A stretch of 64,000 bases of DNA from Pararhodobacter sp. Lineage in GTDB: Bacteria; Pseudomonadota; Alphaproteobacteria; Rhodobacterales; Rhodobacteraceae. Position 1 is the first letter of the stretch. The number at the start of each line of letters is the position of its first letter. Positions 28,403 through 37,313 of this stretch are shown here, piece after piece. The stretch lies in contig JAFIEK010000006.1 in NCBI GenBank assembly GCA_020832545.1, positions 1-64,000 of the forward strand. Direction: 5' to 3'. A model generated the notes under the pieces. That model was given only the letters and a program-made list of their open reading frames with translations. It was not told the origin of the DNA and searched no databases. The position numbers and the translations under genes were made by a program.

Positions 28403-29773
28403 TTAGCCCAGAACCTCGCGCAGGGATTCGGCGGTCACCTCGACGATGGTATCGGCCTCGGCTTCGGTCAGGCAGAACGGTGGTGCGAAGCCCAGAATGT
28501 CGCCCTGCGGCATTGCCCGCGCGATCACGCCACGCTTGAGCATCGCGCCCACGACCCGTGCGCCGATCCCTTTGGCGGGGTCAAAGAAGGCGCGCTTTTC
28601 GCGGTCCTCAACCAGTTCAACCGCGCAGAGCATCCCCTCGCCGCGCACCTCGCCGACGTTGCGGTGATTGCCCACAGCCGCAGCCATCGCCGTGTTCAGA
28701 TAAGCCCCGGTGCGGCCCGCATTGCCGATCAGATCCAGCTTGTCGATCAGCTCAAGATTGGCAATCCCCGCTGCCGCGCCGATCGGATGGGCCGAATAGG
28801 TCCAGCCATGGCCAAGAACGCCGTTTTCATCGGTGCCGCGCGCCAGGACATCCCACATCCGCTGGCTCACGATGGAACCCGACAGCGGCGCATAGGCCGA
28901 GGTCAGGCCCTTGGCGATGGTGATCAGGTCAGGCTTGAGCGCATAATGGTGTGAGCCGAACATGCTGCCCAGACGGCCAAAGCCGGTGACAACCTCATCG
29001 GCGATGAACAGAATGTCGTGTCGCTCCAGCACCTTCTGCACCGCTTCCCAATACCCCGCAGGCGGCGGCACAATGCCTCCGGTGCCCAAAACCGGCTCGC
29101 CGATAAAGGCCGCGATGGTGTCAGCCCCCTCGCGCGCAATCAAGGCTTCCAGCTCACCCACCAGATGGGTAGTGAAGTCAGCCTCTGACATGTCAGCGCG
29201 CGGGCGGCGGAAGTAATAGGGGGCGTCGGTATGCACGACTTGGCTGAGCGGCAGGTCAAATTTCTTGTGGAACAACTCCAACCCCGTCAATGAGCCGGTC
29301 ATCAGGCCAGAACCGTGATAGCCGCGCCAGCGCGAGATGATCTTTTTCTTCTGCGGGCGGCCAAGGATGTTGTTGTAATACCAGACCAGCTTGATGTTGG
29401 TTTCATTCGCATCAGACCCGCCCAGCCCGAAATAGACCCGCGCCATATGATCGGGCGCGCGGTCCATCACCATCTTGGCCAGCGTGATCGACGCTTCCGA
29501 GCCATGCCCGGCATAGGCGTGGTAATAAGCCAGCTCATGCGCCTGTTTCGCAATCGCCTCGGAAATCTCGGTGCGACCGTAACCTGCATTGACGCAGTAA
29601 AGCCCGGCGAACGCATCAAGCAGGCGGTTGCCGTCACGATCCGTGATATGGCAACCCTCGCCGCCGGTGACGATGCGCTGCGCGGCCTCGCCCCGGGCGA
29701 ACTGGCCCAGATGGGTGGAGGGGTGCATGAAGTTGTCGCGGTCCCACTGGGCCAGCTGGTCATTGGTCAGCAT
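28403..29773 (-). CDS. doeD: Class III aminotransferase, ectoine catabolism (DoeD-like)
   Basis: A 456-residue PLP-dependent omega-transaminase. The PLP lysine is Lys288 in TIAKGLTSAYAPLS and the cofactor aspartate is Asp259 in FIADEVVTGFGR. In ectoine degradation DoeD transaminates L-2,4-diaminobutyrate to aspartate semialdehyde, and this gene sits with doeC, asnC and the rest of the ectoine cluster, which supports the assignment. The ATG at 29773 has AAAGGA at good spacing; an in-frame TTG seven codons upstream is less likely. It follows doeC after 33 bases. Confidence 0.85.
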   Translation of the reverse strand: MLTNDQLAQWDRDNFMHPSTHLGQFARGEAAQRIVTGGEGCHITDRDGNRLLDAFAGLYCVNAGYGRTEISEAIAKQAHELAYYHAYAGHGSEASITLAKMVMDRAPDHMARVYFGLGGSDANETNIKLVWYYNNILGRPQKKKIISRWRGYHGSGLMTGSLTGLELFHKKFDLPLSQVVHTDAPYYFRRPRADMSEADFTTHLVGELEALIAREGADTIAAFIGEPVLGTGGIVPPPAGYWEAVQKVLERHDILFIADEVVTGFGRLGSMFGSHHYALKPDLITIAKGLTSAYAPLSGSIVSQRMWDVLARGTDENGVLGHGWTYSAHPIGAAAGIANLELIDKLDLIGNAGRTGAYLNTAMAAAVGNHRNVGEVRGEGMLCAVELVEDREKRAFFDPAKGIGARVVGAMLKRGVIARAMPQGDILGFAPPFCLTEAEADTIVEVTAESLREVLG

Positions 29774-29806
29774 TATATTGTCCTTTATTTTCAACAGATG
29801 TGCGGC

Positions 29807-31306
29807 TCAATGCCAGTCGCGGCAGACATATTTGATATCGGTGAACGCTTCCAGCCCCCAGCGCGCGCCTTCGCGGGCCAGCCCCGATTGCTTCATGCCA
29901 CCAAAGGGGATCGGCGCGCCGGTAACCTTGGTGCGGTTGACGGCCACCATGCCGAACTGCAACGCGCGCGTCACCCGGTAGATGCGGCGCGGGTCCAGTG
30001 TGTGCAGGTAAGCGACCAGCCCGTATTCGGTGGCATTGGCGCTTGTGATCACCTCGGCCTCGGTCTCAAAGGGTGCGACGGCGGCGACGGGACCAAAGGT
30101 TTCCTCATGCATGATGGCGGCATCAAGCGGCACATCCACCAATAGCGTGGGCTGATAGAACAGCGGCCCCTGCGCATCGCGCGCGCCGCCGGTCAGACAG
30201 CGCGCACCACGGGTCAGCGCATCGGCGACATGGGCTTCCTGCTTGGCAACCGCGTTTTCATTCATCAGCGGGCCAAGGTCACAATCGGCCATGCCCGGCC
30301 CCAGCGTGAGCGCGCGGATACGTTCCGCAAAGCGGGTGCAGAAGGCGTCATAGAGCGGGCGCTCGATGAAAAAGCGGTTGGCGCCCAGACAATCCTGCCC
30401 GGTGGTGGCGAATTTGGCCTTGATCGCCTCATCCACCGCCTGCTCCAGATCGGCATCGGCAAAAACGATGAACGGCGCGTGCCCGCCCAGTTCCAGCACC
30501 AGCCGTTTCACGGTATCGGCGGACTGGCGGTAAAGCAGACGACCGACCTCGGTTGAGCCGGTGAACGACAGCGCGCGCACCCTTGGGTCTTTGGTCCATT
30601 CGCCGACGATCTCGGGCGCGTGGCCCGGCACCACGTTGAACACACCGGGCGGGAAGCCTGCGCGGCGCGCCAGTTCGGCCAGCGCCAGTGCGGACAAGGG
30701 CGTTTCAGCGGAAGGGTGCACCACGCAGGTGCAGCCCGCCGCAAGCGCGGCGGCGGCCTTGCGGGTGATCATGGCGCAGGGAAAGTTCCACGGCGTGATC
30801 AGCGCGGCCACGCCCACCGGCTCGCGCCAGACTTCAACCTCGGCATCGGGCAGATGCGAGGTCACGCCCTCGATATCCGGGCGCTTGGCCTCTTCGGCGT
30901 AGAATTCCACAAAGCTGGCGGCATAATCGATCTCGCCGCGCGCCTCGGACAAGGGTTTGCCCTGTTCCGCCACCATGATCAGCGCCAGATCCTCGCGCGC
31001 ATCGGCGATCAGGTCGAACCAGCGGCGCAACAGCGCTGAACGTGCCTGCGGCAGGGCCTCGGCCCAGGCGGGAAAGGCGGCTTGCGCGGCATCGACCGCC
31101 GCGCGCGCGGCGTCAGTGTCCATCCTGGCAACCTGGGCCACTATCGCGCCTGTGGCCGGGTCGGTGACGGGGAACTGCGCGCCGCTCTCCTGCCAGCCAC
31201 CGATATAGCCCGCGTGATGCAGCAGCGCGCTGTCGGTCAGGCGGTCGATGAGGGCTGTGGCCGTCGTTGCGGCTGGGGCAGGGCGGGGGCGCTGTGCGGC
31301 GGGCAT
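29807..31306 (-). CDS. doeC: Succinate/aspartate-semialdehyde dehydrogenase, ectoine catabolism (DoeC-like)
   Basis: A 499-residue NAD(P)-dependent aldehyde dehydrogenase. Visible motifs are TPWNFP, the general base Glu272 in LELGGHAP and the catalytic Cys306 in TTGQDC. It looks like the succinate-semialdehyde group; in ectoine clusters the member called DoeC or Ssd oxidises aspartate semialdehyde to aspartate. AAGGAG before the ATG at 31306 decides the start over an open frame to 31363. It probably forms a unit with asnC upstream and doeD downstream. Confidence 0.87.
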   Translation of the reverse strand: MPAAQRPRPAPAATTATALIDRLTDSALLHHAGYIGGWQESGAQFPVTDPATGAIVAQVARMDTDAARAAVDAAQAAFPAWAEALPQARSALLRRWFDLIADAREDLALIMVAEQGKPLSEARGEIDYAASFVEFYAEEAKRPDIEGVTSHLPDAEVEVWREPVGVAALITPWNFPCAMITRKAAAALAAGCTCVVHPSAETPLSALALAELARRAGFPPGVFNVVPGHAPEIVGEWTKDPRVRALSFTGSTEVGRLLYRQSADTVKRLVLELGGHAPFIVFADADLEQAVDEAIKAKFATTGQDCLGANRFFIERPLYDAFCTRFAERIRALTLGPGMADCDLGPLMNENAVAKQEAHVADALTRGARCLTGGARDAQGPLFYQPTLLVDVPLDAAIMHEETFGPVAAVAPFETEAEVITSANATEYGLVAYLHTLDPRRIYRVTRALQFGMVAVNRTKVTGAPIPFGGMKQSGLAREGARWGLEAFTDIKYVCRDWH

Positions 31307-31381
31307 CGGATACTCCTTGCTGATCGCCAAGAGTCTAGCCCCGGCCTGGCAGAGGAATCGCATGTTCCGCTGCCCCGGCGC

Positions 31382-31425
31382 AGGCGGATCATCTGTTTTG
31401 CGCCCTGCCTCAGGATGATCCGCCT
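31382..31425. promoter_or_regulatory. 12-bp inverted repeat overlapping the asnC stop
   Basis: AGGCGGATCATC (31382-31393) is exactly complementary to GATGATCCGCCT (31414-31425), with 20 bases between. The second arm encodes the last residues of AsnC. It could attenuate transcription into doeCD. No T-run follows. Confidence 0.45.
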
Positions 31426-31898
31426 AGCAGCGCCGCAAAGGGCGGGGGGGCTGATTTCACCTCTTTGGTGACGATATAGCTGAAATACCGCTTCACTCCG
31501 GCGCGGCTTTCCAGCAGCGCATCCATCAGCGCCTGATAGGCGGGCACATCGTGGGTGATGACCTGCATCAGGTAATCAAACCCGCCCCCCAGCGCCCAGC
31601 ACCCGGTGACTGCGTCCATCCGGGCAACCGCGCGCTCGAACGCCTGAAAGTTCTCGGCGCGATGGTTGTCCAGTTCAATGGTGACAAAGACCACCACATG
31701 ACGCGCCAGTTTCGCCAGCGCCACTTCGGCGCGGTATCCGCGGATCAGCCCGGCCTCTTCCATCCGGTTGAGGCGCGCCCAGCAGGGCGTGGGCGACAGA
31801 TGGACCCGGCGCGCCAGATCGGCCTTGGACAGCCGGCCCTCGGTGGACAGGATCGACAGGATGGCGATATCGCGGTCATCAAGGGCAAGGGGACGCAT
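31410..31898 (-). CDS. asnC: Lrp/AsnC-family regulator of ectoine catabolism
   Basis: A 162-residue Lrp/AsnC regulator with an N-terminal winged helix (LSKADLARRVHLSPTPCWARLNRME) and a C-terminal effector-binding domain with GGGFDYLMQV. AsnC/DoeX genes are regular members of ectoine-utilisation clusters and are thought to act as feed-forward regulators of catabolic genes. It is divergent from enuR, with 108 bases between the starts. Confidence 0.88.
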   Translation of the reverse strand: MRPLALDDRDIAILSILSTEGRLSKADLARRVHLSPTPCWARLNRMEEAGLIRGYRAEVALAKLARHVVVFVTIELDNHRAENFQAFERAVARMDAVTGCWALGGGFDYLMQVITHDVPAYQALMDALLESRAGVKRYFSYIVTKEVKSAPPPFAALLGGSS

Positions 31899-31990
31899 GG
31901 CGCTATCTTTCGCCGTGCGGGCCGCTTGTCAATCCTCGCAGAGCATTGATGCGGCTTTGACATGCGGGGGCTTGATCGGTGGCATGATTT

Positions 31991-32012
31991 TGTGATGATA
32001 CCAATCATGACA
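31991..32012. promoter_or_regulatory. Candidate EnuR operator over the enuR start codon
   Basis: TGTGATGAT (31991-31999), spacer ACCA, then ATCATGACA (32004-32012) make an imperfect palindrome with one mismatch in nine. It covers the enuR ATG at 32007, so binding would block enuR expression. On the minus strand the second arm plus one base reads TGTCATGATT, which recurs at 33466-33475 in the uehA promoter. Assignment to EnuR is inference from the repetition and from known autoregulation in MocR-type repressors. Confidence 0.55.
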
Positions 32013-33401
32013 AACTGGCTGCCAGATCCTGCCGCGATCACCCGCCCGGCGTATCGTTCGCTGGCCCGCGCGATTGTGACGGCGATCGAATCGGGTGAGC
32101 TGAAATCCGGCGATAAGCTGCCCACCCACCGCGATCTGGCGTTCAGGCTGGGCCTGTCGGTGCAAACCGTCAGCCGCGCGTATGAGGCGCTGATCCGTGC
32201 CGATGTGATTGCGGGTGAGGTGGGGCGAGGAACCTATGTCAAGGGTGCGCAGGTCGATGGCCGCGCGCCCCCCTATCAGCGGCTTGAAGGGGATGAGCCG
32301 GTCATCGACTGCTCCATGCTGACCCCGGTGCTGGGCGAGCCGCAGCGCACGGCAATGGACGCGGCGCTGAAGGGGCTGGCCGGGCATGTGCCGCTGGAGG
32401 TGCTGGGCTCGTTCCGGCCCCGGCAGGCGCTGCGCAATCATATCGAGCGCGTGCGCCCCTGGCTGGCGCTGTGCGGGATCGAGGCGCGGGCCGATCAGAT
32501 TCTGCCCACCAACGGCGCAACCCCGGCGATGACGATTGCCCTGCTGAGCGCTGCGGCGCCGGGCGATCTGGTGGTGAGCGAGGACCTGGGGCACCACTCG
32601 CTCAAAAGCCTTACGCGGCTGCACGGGTTGAAGCTGGATGGGCTGGCCTGCGATGATCAGGGCGTCCTGCCTGACGCGCTGGATCATGCCGCCCGCCAAC
32701 GCGGTGCGCGGGTTCTGTATCTTATGCCCTCGGGGAACAACGCGCGGGCGCTGACAATGGGGGCTGAGCGGCGGGCGGCGATTGTCGAGGTGGCGCGGCG
32801 CCATGATCTGATGATCGTCGAGAATGATGCCTGGGGCCCGTTGGAGCCGCGCCGCCCGCCGCCGCTGGCCATGCTGGCGCCGGAACGGGTGTTTTATTTC
32901 ACTGCGCTGACCAAATGCCTGATTCCGGCGCTGCGTTCGGGGTGGCTGATTGTCCCTGAAAGCCATGTCATCGCCGCCGTCAGCCGCCACATGATCACCA
33001 ACTGGATGGCCAGCCCGCTGGTGGCCGAACTGTCCGGGCGGGTGATCGAGGACGGCACGGCGCTGGAGCTGTTGCGCTGGCAGCGCCGGGCGCTGGCGCG
33101 GCGCAACGCCATTGCGCGGCGCCTGCTGGACGGGTTGGGAGCATGGGGCGGGGCGCATGGGCTGCATGTCTGGCTGCCGCTGCCCGATGGGTGGGATGAG
33201 GCCGGTTTCGTGCGCAGCGCCTTGCTGCGCGGTGTGGCGATCACGCCCGGAAGTGCCTTTGAAACAGGCAACCCGCGGCCCCGTGCGCAAGGCGTGCGCA
33301 TTTGCCTCGGTGCCCCTGACGAGCGCGGGCTGCGCGATGCGCTGACGGTGATCGCGCGGCTGGCCCGCAACATGCCCGAACCTGATTTCCTGACCCTGTG
33401 A
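32007..33401 (+). CDS. enuR: MocR/GabR-type repressor of ectoine utilisation (EnuR-like)
   Basis: The 464-residue protein fuses an N-terminal GntR winged helix (THRDLAFRLGLSVQTVSRAYE, about 40-60) to a class I aminotransferase-like domain. The PLP-binding lysine is Lys303 in FTALTKCLIPALRSGW. EnuR in Ruegeria pomeroyi is such a protein; it represses uptake and degradation genes and is released by ectoine breakdown products such as N-acetyl-diaminobutyrate. Its place beside uehABC strongly supports the same role. The ATG at 32007 is chosen because it precedes the first conserved helix; another ATG lies at 31995. Confidence 0.9.
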   Translation: MTNWLPDPAAITRPAYRSLARAIVTAIESGELKSGDKLPTHRDLAFRLGLSVQTVSRAYEALIRADVIAGEVGRGTYVKGAQVDGRAPPYQRLEGDEPVIDCSMLTPVLGEPQRTAMDAALKGLAGHVPLEVLGSFRPRQALRNHIERVRPWLALCGIEARADQILPTNGATPAMTIALLSAAAPGDLVVSEDLGHHSLKSLTRLHGLKLDGLACDDQGVLPDALDHAARQRGARVLYLMPSGNNARALTMGAERRAAIVEVARRHDLMIVENDAWGPLEPRRPPPLAMLAPERVFYFTALTKCLIPALRSGWLIVPESHVIAAVSRHMITNWMASPLVAELSGRVIEDGTALELLRWQRRALARRNAIARRLLDGLGAWGGAHGLHVWLPLPDGWDEAGFVRSALLRGVAITPGSAFETGNPRPRAQGVRICLGAPDERGLRDALTVIARLARNMPEPDFLTL

Positions 33402-33455
33402 CAGTTGGCGGCCCGGTCGGTGCACAATGAGTTTGCGCCCAACAATCAGGGGAAT

Positions 33456-33484
33456 TTGCATTCATTGTCATGATTCAATATACT
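33456..33484 (+). promoter_or_regulatory. Predicted sigma-70 promoter of uehABC
   Basis: TTGCAT (33456-33461) and TATACT (33479-33484) are separated by exactly 17 bases. This is the best sigma-70-like match in the gap, and it coincides with the candidate EnuR site. Confidence 0.6.
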
Positions 33485-33492
33485 GATTGACA
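33466..33492 (+). promoter_or_regulatory. Candidate EnuR operator in the uehA promoter
   Basis: TGTCATGATT at 33466-33475 sits in the spacer between the -35 and -10 elements and matches the word in the palindrome over the enuR start. TGTCA (33466-33470) is mirrored by TGACA (33488-33492) on the far side of the -10. Binding here would exclude RNA polymerase. Confidence 0.5.
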
Positions 33493-33712
33493 TGAAACCG
33501 GCGCAGGTCTTCTTTGTGAAGGCATCCGGAAGCGCAGGGCGGGGCCGCGAAACAGCCCCGTGACCGTCCCCAGAGGGCGGTTGGCACTTCCAGCATACGC
33601 CGACGCCACACCGTCGCCCATCGGGCGACAGGCCCGCGCATTCAGCCGCGTGCCTGATGGCAATCTGACGCAGTCGCGCCCCCGCTTCGGGCGCAGTAAA
33701 CAGGAGACACAG

Positions 33713-34723
33713 ATGAAATTCAAAACCGTCCTGATCGGTCTGACCAGTGCCGCCGCCCTGATGGCCACCAGCGCCTCGGCCCAGCAGACCTGGCGCTATG
33801 CCTTTGAAGAGGCGATCGACGAGGTGCAGGGTGTCTTCGCCACGCAGTTCAAGGATCACATCGAGGCCAATTCGGATCACACGGTTCAGCTGTTCCCCTT
33901 TGGCACGCTGGGTGAATCCGATGACATCATGGAGCAGACGCAGGCAGGTATCCTGCAGTTCGTGAACCAGTCGCCCGGCTTTACCGGCGCGCTGATCCCC
34001 GAAGCGCAGGTGTTCTTTGTGCCCTATCTGCTGCCGCAGGAAGGCGAGGCGCTCAATGAGTTCTTCCGCACCTCGGTCGCCATCAATGAGATGTTCCCCG
34101 AGCTTTACGCCCAGCACGGGCTGGAGCTGCTGACCATGTATCCGGAAGGCGAAGTGGTGATGACCACCCGCAACCCGGTGCGCAGCCCGGACGACCTGAG
34201 CGAGCAGAATATCCGGGTGATGACCAACCCGCTTCTGGTGGAAAGCTATCGTGCTTTTGGTGCCGTGCCCACGCCGCTGCCCTGGGGTGAAGTTTACGGC
34301 GCGTTGCAGACGAACATGATCCAGGGTCAGGAAAACCCCATGTTCTTCGTCGAATCGACCCGCATGTATGAGGTGACGGACCACATCACTTTCACCGGGC
34401 ACAACAACTTCACCACCGCGCTGATGGCCAATCAGGACTTCTTCAACGACCTGTCCGAGGAAGATCAGCAGCTGGTGCGTGAGGCGACGCAAGTCGCGTT
34501 CGACTATATCCTGGAATATCAGGAAGGTCTGACCGAGAGCGCGCTTGAAACGATCCTGGAGTCCAAGCCCTCAATGACTGTCACGCGGCTGTCCGACGAA
34601 GAGCGCCAGGCGTTCATGGACACCGCCGAGTCGGTTGAAGCGGAGTTCATTCGCATGACCGGCGACAGCGGCCGCGAGATCCTTGAGCAGATGAAGGCCG
34701 ACCTGGCCGCCGTCACTGACTGA
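33713..34723 (+). CDS. uehA: Ectoine TRAP substrate-binding protein (UehA-like)
   Basis: A 336-residue DctP-family periplasmic binding protein with signal peptide MKFKTVLIGLTSAAALMATS ending in SASA. In Ruegeria, UehA binds ectoine and hydroxyectoine. The assignment comes mainly from the surrounding enuR, uehBC, usp and eut/doe genes. CAGGAG before the ATG at 33713 fixes the start; longer open frames upstream are untranslated leader. Confidence 0.88.
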   Translation: MKFKTVLIGLTSAAALMATSASAQQTWRYAFEEAIDEVQGVFATQFKDHIEANSDHTVQLFPFGTLGESDDIMEQTQAGILQFVNQSPGFTGALIPEAQVFFVPYLLPQEGEALNEFFRTSVAINEMFPELYAQHGLELLTMYPEGEVVMTTRNPVRSPDDLSEQNIRVMTNPLLVESYRAFGAVPTPLPWGEVYGALQTNMIQGQENPMFFVESTRMYEVTDHITFTGHNNFTTALMANQDFFNDLSEEDQQLVREATQVAFDYILEYQEGLTESALETILESKPSMTVTRLSDEERQAFMDTAESVEAEFIRMTGDSGREILEQMKADLAAVTD

Positions 34724-34743
34724 TCCGCGCCTCAGCGCGTGCT

Positions 34744-34766
34744 CCGGCGGCAGCCCTTGCCGCCGG
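34744..34766 (+). promoter_or_regulatory. Intercistronic hairpin after uehA
   Basis: CCGGCGGCA and TGCCGCCGG form a perfect 9-bp stem with loop GCCCT, 20 bases after the uehA stop in a 191-base gap before uehB. The location repeats the arrangement seen in the first TRAP operon of this window. It probably stabilises uehA mRNA or limits read-through. Confidence 0.65.
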
Positions 34767-34914
34767 GGTTGCGACAGACCAAAGGTCAGAGCGTTTTTGC
34801 CGCGTCTGAACGTGCGGAAACAATCTGACGCCAAAGGCGGGCCCAACCCGCCTTCGGCCTCTCACCAGCCTTACCAGTAGTTTCGATATCAGCTCATTCG
34901 ATAGAGGCCTTCGC

Positions 34915-35559
34915 GTGACAGATCCTGACCGCAAGCCAGACGCCCCCCCGCCCATTGAGCCGCCAGCCGCCCTCGCCGCCGAGGACGACATCCCCGCCGC
35001 CGCCTACCGCTCTGACCTGCCCGGACCACTGGGCTGGGTCGACAACGGGATCGCCCGGATCGAGGCCATTCTTCTGGCTGCGGGCGTGTTGCTGATGGCG
35101 GCGAATACGGTTGCCAATGTGGTGGGCCGGTTCATTCTTGGCAGTTCCATCCAGTCGACCGAAGAGGTCAACCGGATCCTGATCATCGTCATTACCTTTG
35201 CCGGGATCAGCTACGCTGCCCGCCACGGGCGCCACATCCGCATGACCGCCTTTTTTGATCTGTTACCGGCGCGCGCGCGCAAGGTTCTGATGATCTTCAT
35301 CGCCCTGATCACAGCGGCGGTGATGTTCGCGCTGGCGTGGTATTCCTGGGGCTACCTGCAAACCACATTCTCGCGTGGTCGTTTGCTGCCCTCATTGCAG
35401 ATCCCGGTCTGGTGGACACTGGTCTGGGTGCCGGTCGGCTTTTTCATGACCGGGCTTCAGTACCTGCTGACGGCGATCAAGAACATTCTTCAAAAAGACA
35501 TCTACCTCTCGACCAATGTGCTTGAGGGATATGGCGATGACGACGAACAGGAAGTCTGA
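34915..35559 (+). CDS. uehB: Ectoine TRAP small permease (UehB-like)
   Basis: A 214-residue DctQ-family protein with four membrane segments after a proline-rich 30-residue N-terminal extension. The motif [20 protein letters not shown] is typical. It starts at GTG (34915) preceded by AGAGG. It is separated by 12 bases from the large permease. Confidence 0.87.
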   Translation: MTDPDRKPDAPPPIEPPAALAAEDDIPAAAYRSDLPGPLGWVDNGIARIEAILLAAGVLLMAANTVANVVGRFILGSSIQSTEEVNRILIIVITFAGISYAARHGRHIRMTAFFDLLPARARKVLMIFIALITAAVMFALAWYSWGYLQTTFSRGRLLPSLQIPVWWTLVWVPVGFFMTGLQYLLTAIKNILQKDIYLSTNVLEGYGDDDEQEV

Positions 35560-35571
35560 GGGGGCGGCAAC

Positions 35572-36858
35572 ATGGCACTGACAATCCTGAGCGTGATGGT
35601 GGTCCTGCTCTGCCTCGGCTTTCCGATGATGATCCCGCTGATCGTGGCGGCGGCGCTGGGGTTCTATCTCAGTTTCGGCGGCTTCGGCCAGTTGGAGACA
35701 ATGGTCTCGCAGATGCTCGCCGGTATCCGCCCGGCCTCGCTGATCGCGGTGCCGATGTTCATCTTTGCCGCCGATATCATGACGCGCGGCCATTCAGCCG
35801 GGCGGCTGATCGATTTGGTGATGGCCTTCGTGCGCCATCGCAAGGGTGGGCTGGCTATTTCCACCGCCACTGCCTGCACCATGTTCGGCGCGGTCTCGGG
35901 CTCCACTCAGGCGACCGTTGTCGCCGTCGGTTCGCCGCTGCGTCCGCGCATGCTCAAGGCCGGCTACAAGGACAGTTTCACGCTGGCGCTGATCGTCAAT
36001 GCCTCGGACATCGCCTTTCTGATCCCGCCGTCGATCGGCATGATCATCTATGGCGTGATCTCTAACACCTCGATCGCCGAGCTGTTCATCGCCGGGATCG
36101 GGCCGGGGCTGCTGATCCTGTTCTTGTTCTCGATCTATTGCTGGATTTACGCGGTGCGCAACAACGTGCCCTCGGAAGAGCCTGCCACGTGGAAAGAGCG
36201 CGCGGTTGCCGTGCAAAAGGCGCTCTGGCCGCTGGGCTTTCCCGCGATCATCATCGGCGGTATCTATGGCGGGATCTTCTCGCCGACCGAGGCGGCGGCG
36301 GCCTGTGTGCTCTATGCGCTGATCCTTGAGATGATCATCTTCCGCACGCTCGACATCAACGGCCTGATCGCCACCGCGCGCTCAACGGGCCTGATCACAG
36401 CGGTGGTGTTCATCCTTGTCGGGGCGGGGGCCGGGTTCTCGTGGATCATCTCGTTCGCGCAGGTGCCGCAGGCGGTGCTGGGGGCCATCGGCATCGATCA
36501 GATGGGGCCGATCGGCGTTTTGTTCGTGATCTCCATCGCCTTCTTCATCGGCTGCATGTTCGTCGATCCGATCGTGGTGATCCTTGTCATGGTGCCGATC
36601 TTCGCCCCGGTGGTAAACGCCGTGGGGCTGGACCCGGTGCATGTGGGGGCGCTCATCGTCTTGCAGGTGGCCATCGGCTCGGCCACACCACCCTTCGGCT
36701 GCGACATCTTCACGGCCATCGCGGTGTTCAAACGACCGTATTATGAGGTGATCCGCGGCACGCCGCCCTTCATTGTCATCCTGCTGAGCGTGTCGGTGCT
36801 GCTGATCTTCTTCCCACAGATTGCGCTGTTCCTGCGTGATCTTGCCTTTCCCCGATAG
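35572..36858 (+). CDS. uehC: Ectoine TRAP large permease (UehC-like)
   Basis: A 428-residue DctM-family protein with about twelve membrane segments and motifs such as DIAFLIPPSIGMIIYG and GIFSPTEAAAACV. Together with UehAB it should import ectoines with sodium. The following universal stress protein gene starts 9 bases later. Confidence 0.9.
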   Translation: MALTILSVMVVLLCLGFPMMIPLIVAAALGFYLSFGGFGQLETMVSQMLAGIRPASLIAVPMFIFAADIMTRGHSAGRLIDLVMAFVRHRKGGLAISTATACTMFGAVSGSTQATVVAVGSPLRPRMLKAGYKDSFTLALIVNASDIAFLIPPSIGMIIYGVISNTSIAELFIAGIGPGLLILFLFSIYCWIYAVRNNVPSEEPATWKERAVAVQKALWPLGFPAIIIGGIYGGIFSPTEAAAACVLYALILEMIIFRTLDINGLIATARSTGLITAVVFILVGAGAGFSWIISFAQVPQAVLGAIGIDQMGPIGVLFVISIAFFIGCMFVDPIVVILVMVPIFAPVVNAVGLDPVHVGALIVLQVAIGSATPPFGCDIFTAIAVFKRPYYEVIRGTPPFIVILLSVSVLLIFFPQIALFLRDLAFPR

Positions 36859-36867
36859 GAGGGAGCG

Positions 36868-37305
36868 ATGTTTTCCAAGATCCTCGTGCCTTTCGACGGC
36901 TCGTCCGGTGCCGAAGATGCGATCCGCAAGGCGGTGGAGCTGGCGGGGCTGACCGGCGGCGAGATTGTGTTGTTGACCGTCTATCGCCACCATTCCATGC
37001 TTGAGGCCTCGTTCTCCATGGTCCGGCCCGCTGATCCGGGCAATATGGATGAGATCATGCGCAAACACGCGCAAGAGGTGGCCGAGCACGGCAAGGCCGT
37101 TGCCCGTGATGCCGGGGCAGAGAAGGTGCGCGCCTTCATTAAGTCCGGCCCGCCCGCGCGCACCATTGTCGCATGGTCCAAGGAAAAGGATGTTGACCTG
37201 ATTGTGCTGGGCAGCCGGGGTCTGGGCTCGGTCGAGGGCTATCTTCTGGGGTCGGTTTCGCACAAGGTGACGGGGCTGGCGCAATGCCCCGTTCTGGTTG
37301 TCTGA
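36868..37305 (+). CDS. TRAP-associated universal stress protein (TeaD-like)
   Basis: A 145-residue UspA-domain protein with the ATP-binding motif G-x2-G-x9-G-S visible in GSRGLGSVEGYLLGS. In Halomonas, TeaD is an ATP-binding USP encoded with the ectoine TRAP system TeaABC and lowers uptake. The same position here supports that role. GGAGGGAG gives a strong ribosome binding site. Confidence 0.9.
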   Translation: MFSKILVPFDGSSGAEDAIRKAVELAGLTGGEIVLLTVYRHHSMLEASFSMVRPADPGNMDEIMRKHAQEVAEHGKAVARDAGAEKVRAFIKSGPPARTIVAWSKEKDVDLIVLGSRGLGSVEGYLLGSVSHKVTGLAQCPVLVV

Positions 37306-37313
37306 GGTCACGC

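Larger units (their letters stand above)
33402..33712 (+). other. Long structured leader region of the uehABC operon
   Basis: The 311-base gap contains a predicted promoter at 33456-33484, then about 220 bases of leader with several small hairpins: GGGGC/GCCCC around 33541-33559, GTCGCCC-ATC-GGGCGAC at 33613-33629 and GCGCCC/GGGCGC at 33676-33694, the last ending 8 bases before the ribosome binding site. No ORF with convincing coding character was seen. The long leader may allow RNA-level control. Confidence 0.5.

Noticed and set aside
31957-31988. TTGACA as a -35 element for enuR
   Set aside because: No acceptable -10 element at 16-18 bases; the nearest candidate is 20 bases away.
31929-33461. 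510-codon minus-strand open frame opposite enuR
   Set aside because: Antisense to a well-recognised MocR-type gene and of typical shadow composition (Gln/Arg/Pro/His rich).
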